Assembly: GCA_003343565.1 (NCBI GenBank)
Contig: QALA01000060.1
Coordinates: forward strand, 1 to 8,216
Source: Verrucomicrobiota bacterium
GTDB taxonomy: Bacteria; Verrucomicrobiota; Verrucomicrobiia; Opitutales; Intestinicryptomonadaceae
Reading direction: 5' to 3'
DNA: 8,216 nucleotides
A program made the position numbers and the translations under genes. The notes under the pieces were generated by a model. That model saw only the letters and a program-made list of their open reading frames with translations, was not told the origin of the DNA and ran no database searches. Of the stretch, positions 6,109 through 8,216 are shown piece by piece. Position 1 is the first letter of the stretch. Each line of letters starts with the position of its first letter.

Positions 6109-6291
6109 ATGGAAATATTCGCTTACGTGTTGTTGGTTTTTGCCCTCGCCTTTCTGGCGTGGAGTATCTTCAAACGGAAGGGCGGGGACGGTTGTTCGTG
6201 CTCCGGAACGTGCGCCGGCGGGGGCTGTTGCAAACGGCAACGCCGCGAAGGCGACGGGTGCGAAGCCGAAAATCCGCGGGCCGGCAAATAG
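6109..6291 (+). CDS. FeoB-associated Cys-rich membrane protein
   Basis: A 60-residue protein beginning 16 bp after feoB, with a good ribosome site GAGGGAG (6094-6100) 8 nt before its ATG. Residues 3-21 form one transmembrane helix (IFAYVLLVFALAFLAWSIF). It is followed by KRK, which by the positive-inside rule places the C-terminal half in the cytoplasm. That half is Gly/Cys-rich, with cysteines at 29, 31, 35, 40, 41 and 51 (C-x-C-x3-C-x4-CC-x9-C), and ends basic. Position, size, topology and Cys pattern match the FeoB-associated Cys-rich membrane protein family found after feoB in many bacteria. Its role there is not established; a FeoC-like accessory, redox or metal-relay function is plausible. 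It is the last gene before the operon terminator. Confidence 0.85.
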   Translation: MEIFAYVLLVFALAFLAWSIFKRKGGDGCSCSGTCAGGGCCKRQRREGDGCEAENPRAGK

Positions 6292-6314
6292 CCCGTTTGA
6301 AGATTTTTCCTTGC

Positions 6315-6330
6315 GCCGCCGCATGGCGGC
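6315..6330 (+). repeat. Perfect 6-bp hairpin downstream of the operon
   Basis: GCCGCC (6315-6320) pairs with GGCGGC (6325-6330) around the tetraloop GCAT, 12 bp before the main terminator. It has no T-run of its own, so it is more likely a 3'-end stabilising stem than a second terminator. Confidence 0.45.
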
Positions 6331-6342
6331 TGTCGGGGACGG

Positions 6343-6371
6343 GCGCGGGACGGTTCTTCCCGCGCTTTTTT
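6343..6371 (+). terminator. Rho-independent terminator of the porin-feo operon
   Basis: GCGCGGGA (6343-6350) and TCCCGCGC (6358-6365) form a perfect 8-bp GC-rich stem with a 7-nt loop. Six T residues (6366-6371) follow at once. This is the clearest terminator in the window. It ends transcription after the Cys-rich gene and isolates the lipoprotein gene. Confidence 0.92.
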
Positions 6372-6372
6372 A

Positions 6373-6400
6373 TTGACGCAAAAACGGTTCGCCTTAAAAT
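6373..6400 (+). promoter_or_regulatory. Sigma-70-type promoter of the lipoprotein gene
   Basis: TTGACG (6373-6378) and TAAAAT (6395-6400), five of six matches each to the -35 and -10 consensus, are separated by 16 bp. The start of transcription would fall near 6407, at or beside ATG 6408. The -35 begins directly after the terminator T-run. Confidence 0.6.
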
Positions 6401-6407
6401 TGTTTTT

Positions 6408-8216
6408 ATGAGTTTGCATACGGTTTTTGGGGTCGGAAAACGGATTTTGGCATGCGCGTTCCTGTGCCTGTTGTGCCAGGGGTGCTCGGAAACTTCGGCG
6501 GGAAACGCGGGGGCGCCCTCGCTTCCGAATCCCGTTCCGCTTCGCGCGCCGGTTGCTTCGGGAGAGCGCATGGCTCCCGTATTGAAGCATGAAACTTCGG
6601 CCTCCGAAGGCATGGAAAAATTCGACGTTCCCTACTTTCAGGCGGGGAATAAGTCTCTCTACCTTTGCCGCGGCGGCGGCCGCTTGGGGGACGCGAGCGA
6701 CGCCCCCCTGCGCTTGAGAAGCGACGCCAACAGGCCCAAGCTTTTCATCAACGACAAGCTCGTATTGTCCATTTCGTTTTGGGGCGGAAACAAATACGGC
6801 GGCGGTTATCCCTTCCAGCTTCCGGAGGGCGAGAAGGACGCAATGTCTTTCGACGAAAAAAACGGAGTTTACGAATACTCCAAGCCCTATACGGACAGCA
6901 GCGGAAACAGGGCGGTCTTTAAAATGACGCTTAAGGCCATGCCCGACAAAACCGTGGAACTGTCGTGGGACACCGGCTCTAAGGACGCGGTCTGCCTCTG
7001 GTTGAGCATGAAGGACTGGCGGCGCATGGGCAAGAGAGTTCTCTTTGGCGGACGCGAATTTGCAAATTCTCCGGCTGATTTTGCGCAAGGCAGCGTGGAA
7101 GCTGTGGTCGGGGCGTCAATGGAATTTGACGGAGGGTCTCCTGTAAACGGTTTCAAGATTTCGTTTGACGACGAGAGCGGCACGGCGAATTTGCGCGAAT
7201 CTCTGGAGCGCAAACACGGCAGGGACGAGTACTCGCTCTTTTACAGGCTTGCAAAAAATCCCAAGTCCGTCACTCCCCAAAAGGGAAGACTTCGCATCGA
7301 CTTTGGCGAATGCGCCGTTCTCAAAGACTCGCCTCCGCCGACGGGCTCCATAGATTTCTGGGAGTGCGACGCAACGCACGTTCCGGCCTCGCCGGTGCGC
7401 AACATATTTCCCAATCCAAGCTTTGAGCAGGGCACGCGATACTGGCGCGAACGCGGCGGCAACCAGTATAAGGGGGACGTAAAGACCATGCGCGTCGTCG
7501 ACGGGGGATTGTTCGGAAAAAAGGCGGCTCTGTTTTCCGGAACGGCGCAGTACAGCTTTCCGTTTTCGCTCGTTCCCGGAGCCAAATACGTCCTCAGTTT
7601 TTACGCAAAGGCGGTCGGAGACCCGAAAAAGGCCAAGTTGCGCGTCACGGTGCAGAACGCCGGAAAGGGCGGCAACTATCCGGGAAAGTACGGCTACGGA
7701 GACTTTCAAAATAAGGATTCGCGCTTCAAGCCCACGTCCGACTGGCAGAGATTCAAACGCGTAATAGACGGCGACGCCGCGGGGGAACAGTTTATAATAC
7801 AGGCCGAAAACGTCCTTATGGACGGCATTCAGCTTGAGATGTCGGAATCCGGAGAGCCGACGGAATTTGCGGCGCCGCCGATAGAGATGAATTTTCTGAC
7901 CGCGGGGGCGCCGCTCAACGACGTTTCGTTCGGCTCTCCGATAGACGCCAGAATGGAGCTTTTCGGCGCTCCCGGCGCGCGCGGCAAGGTCGATTTGTCG
8001 ATAAAAAACATCTACTATGAAACGCTCTTTAAACAGTCCTTCGACATAGAGATCGGCCCCGACGGCACGCTTTGCGTTCCGGTGGATATCGACGCGCAGA
8101 AACTCGGCTGCGGCATATTTTCGGTGCGCGCGGATTTCAGCGTTCCGGGATTCGGAAAATATACCGACTATTACCGCTTTAGCGTGATGAAAAAGCTCTC
8201 GAACACGCACCCGACC
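6408..8216 (+). CDS. Modular secreted lipoprotein with a carbohydrate-binding-like jelly-roll domain (3' partial)
   Basis: The frame is open from ATG 6408 to the window edge (603 codons, no stop). The N-terminus is a lipoprotein-type signal: GKR, then the hydrophobic stretch ILACAFLCLLCQGC. C26 is the probable lipidated Cys; the lipobox is atypical, with Cys at -3 and Gly at -1. A Ser/Pro/Ala linker follows to about 65. Residues about 75-320 are a beta-rich, Trp/Tyr-containing domain not recognised (SFWGGNKYGGGYPFQLPEGE). Residues about 332-485 resemble the CBM4/9-type galactose-binding fold: NPSFEQGTRYWRERGG, LVPGAKYVLSFYAKA, DWQRFKRVIDG, DGIQLEMSESGEPTEF. From about 490 a beta-sandwich, Ig-like segment begins. 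A catalytic glycoside hydrolase domain may follow beyond the window; this cannot be seen. No Shine-Dalgarno precedes the ATG. It has its own promoter and no evident tie to iron. Confidence 0.75.
   Translation, partial: MSLHTVFGVGKRILACAFLCLLCQGCSETSAGNAGAPSLPNPVPLRAPVASGERMAPVLKHETSASEGMEKFDVPYFQAGNKSLYLCRGGGRLGDASDAPLRLRSDANRPKLFINDKLVLSISFWGGNKYGGGYPFQLPEGEKDAMSFDEKNGVYEYSKPYTDSSGNRAVFKMTLKAMPDKTVELSWDTGSKDAVCLWLSMKDWRRMGKRVLFGGREFANSPADFAQGSVEAVVGASMEFDGGSPVNGFKISFDDESGTANLRESLERKHGRDEYSLFYRLAKNPKSVTPQKGRLRIDFGECAVLKDSPPPTGSIDFWECDATHVPASPVRNIFPNPSFEQGTRYWRERGGNQYKGDVKTMRVVDGGLFGKKAALFSGTAQYSFPFSLVPGAKYVLSFYAKAVGDPKKAKLRVTVQNAGKGGNYPGKYGYGDFQNKDSRFKPTSDWQRFKRVIDGDAAGEQFIIQAENVLMDGIQLEMSESGEPTEFAAPPIEMNFLTAGAPLNDVSFGSPIDARMELFGAPGARGKVDLSIKNIYYETLFKQSFDIEIGPDGTLCVPVDIDAQKLGCGIFSVRADFSVPGFGKYTDYYRFSVMKKLSNTHPT

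Noticed and set aside
6380..6407. Possible third operator copy, AAAAAC ... GTTTTT, before the lipoprotein gene
   Set aside because: Over the 28-bp window only about 15 positions match site 1, mostly the A and T runs. The half-site AAAAGTT is absent and the inner bases are not symmetric, so it is better explained as promoter sequence.
6123..7088. Open frame on the minus strand (321 codons) crossing the Cys-rich gene, terminator and lipoprotein start
   Set aside because: It runs through a perfect intrinsic terminator and a promoter, and its product is low-complexity Arg/Pro-rich. There is no plausible start signal.
7116..8210. Long open frame on the minus strand (364 codons)
   Set aside because: It lies wholly antisense to the lipoprotein frame, which has a promoter, signal peptide and recognisable domains. 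The minus-strand translation is Arg/Val/Ala-rich with no recognisable motif, as expected of a shadow in G+C-rich DNA.

Overview
The window carries the end of one gene, an outward-facing DNA polymerase IV gene, a complete five-gene ferrous-iron uptake region, and the first 603 codons of a secreted, probably carbohydrate-binding lipoprotein. The organism is a diderm bacterium: it encodes an OprB-type outer-membrane beta-barrel with signal peptide and C-terminal phenylalanine. Moderately high G+C with unusually frequent AUA isoleucine codons, separate FeoA and FeoB, an OprB porin and a large modular lipoprotein fit a gut-type Verrucomicrobiota/Lentisphaerota-like lineage. That taxonomic placement is inference only; no rRNA or marker gene is present.

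Layout. Positions 1-144 (+) are the C-terminus of ribulose-phosphate 3-epimerase. It converges on dinB (202-1404, -). A 163-bp divergent region then separates dinB from a DtxR/MntR-family metalloregulator (1568-2086, +). Next come a 189-bp regulatory gap, an OprB-family porin (2276-3607), feoA (3652-3957), feoB (3954-6092, ATGA overlap with feoA) and a 60-aa Cys-rich FeoB-associated membrane protein (6109-6291). A strong intrinsic terminator (6343-6371) closes this operon. A fresh promoter (6373-6400) sits directly in front of the lipoprotein gene (6408 to window end, open at 3').

How it works together. The regulator gene and the porin gene are each preceded by the same AT-rich inverted repeat, AAAAGTT-N10-AACTTTT (centres 1523.5 and 2157.5). 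Both copies also share the left half AAAAGTTAG and show DtxR-box-like cores. The simplest reading is that the DtxR-like protein senses Fe(II), represses itself and represses the porin-feoA-feoB-small-protein operon. The porin would pass metal through the outer membrane, FeoB would move Fe(II) through the inner membrane using its GTPase domain, FeoA would modulate FeoB, and the Cys-rich protein would sit at FeoB's cytoplasmic face.

The most interesting points are: a porin family usually labelled carbohydrate-selective inside an iron operon; a regulator with a mixed MntR/DtxR ligand set whose C-terminal SH3-like domain is replaced by a basic tail ending in an AT-hook-like KKGRGRA; a potentially bistable leader before the porin; and a lipoprotein promoter that predicts a nearly leaderless mRNA. 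No rRNA, tRNA, CRISPR array, insertion sequence or integrase was seen.
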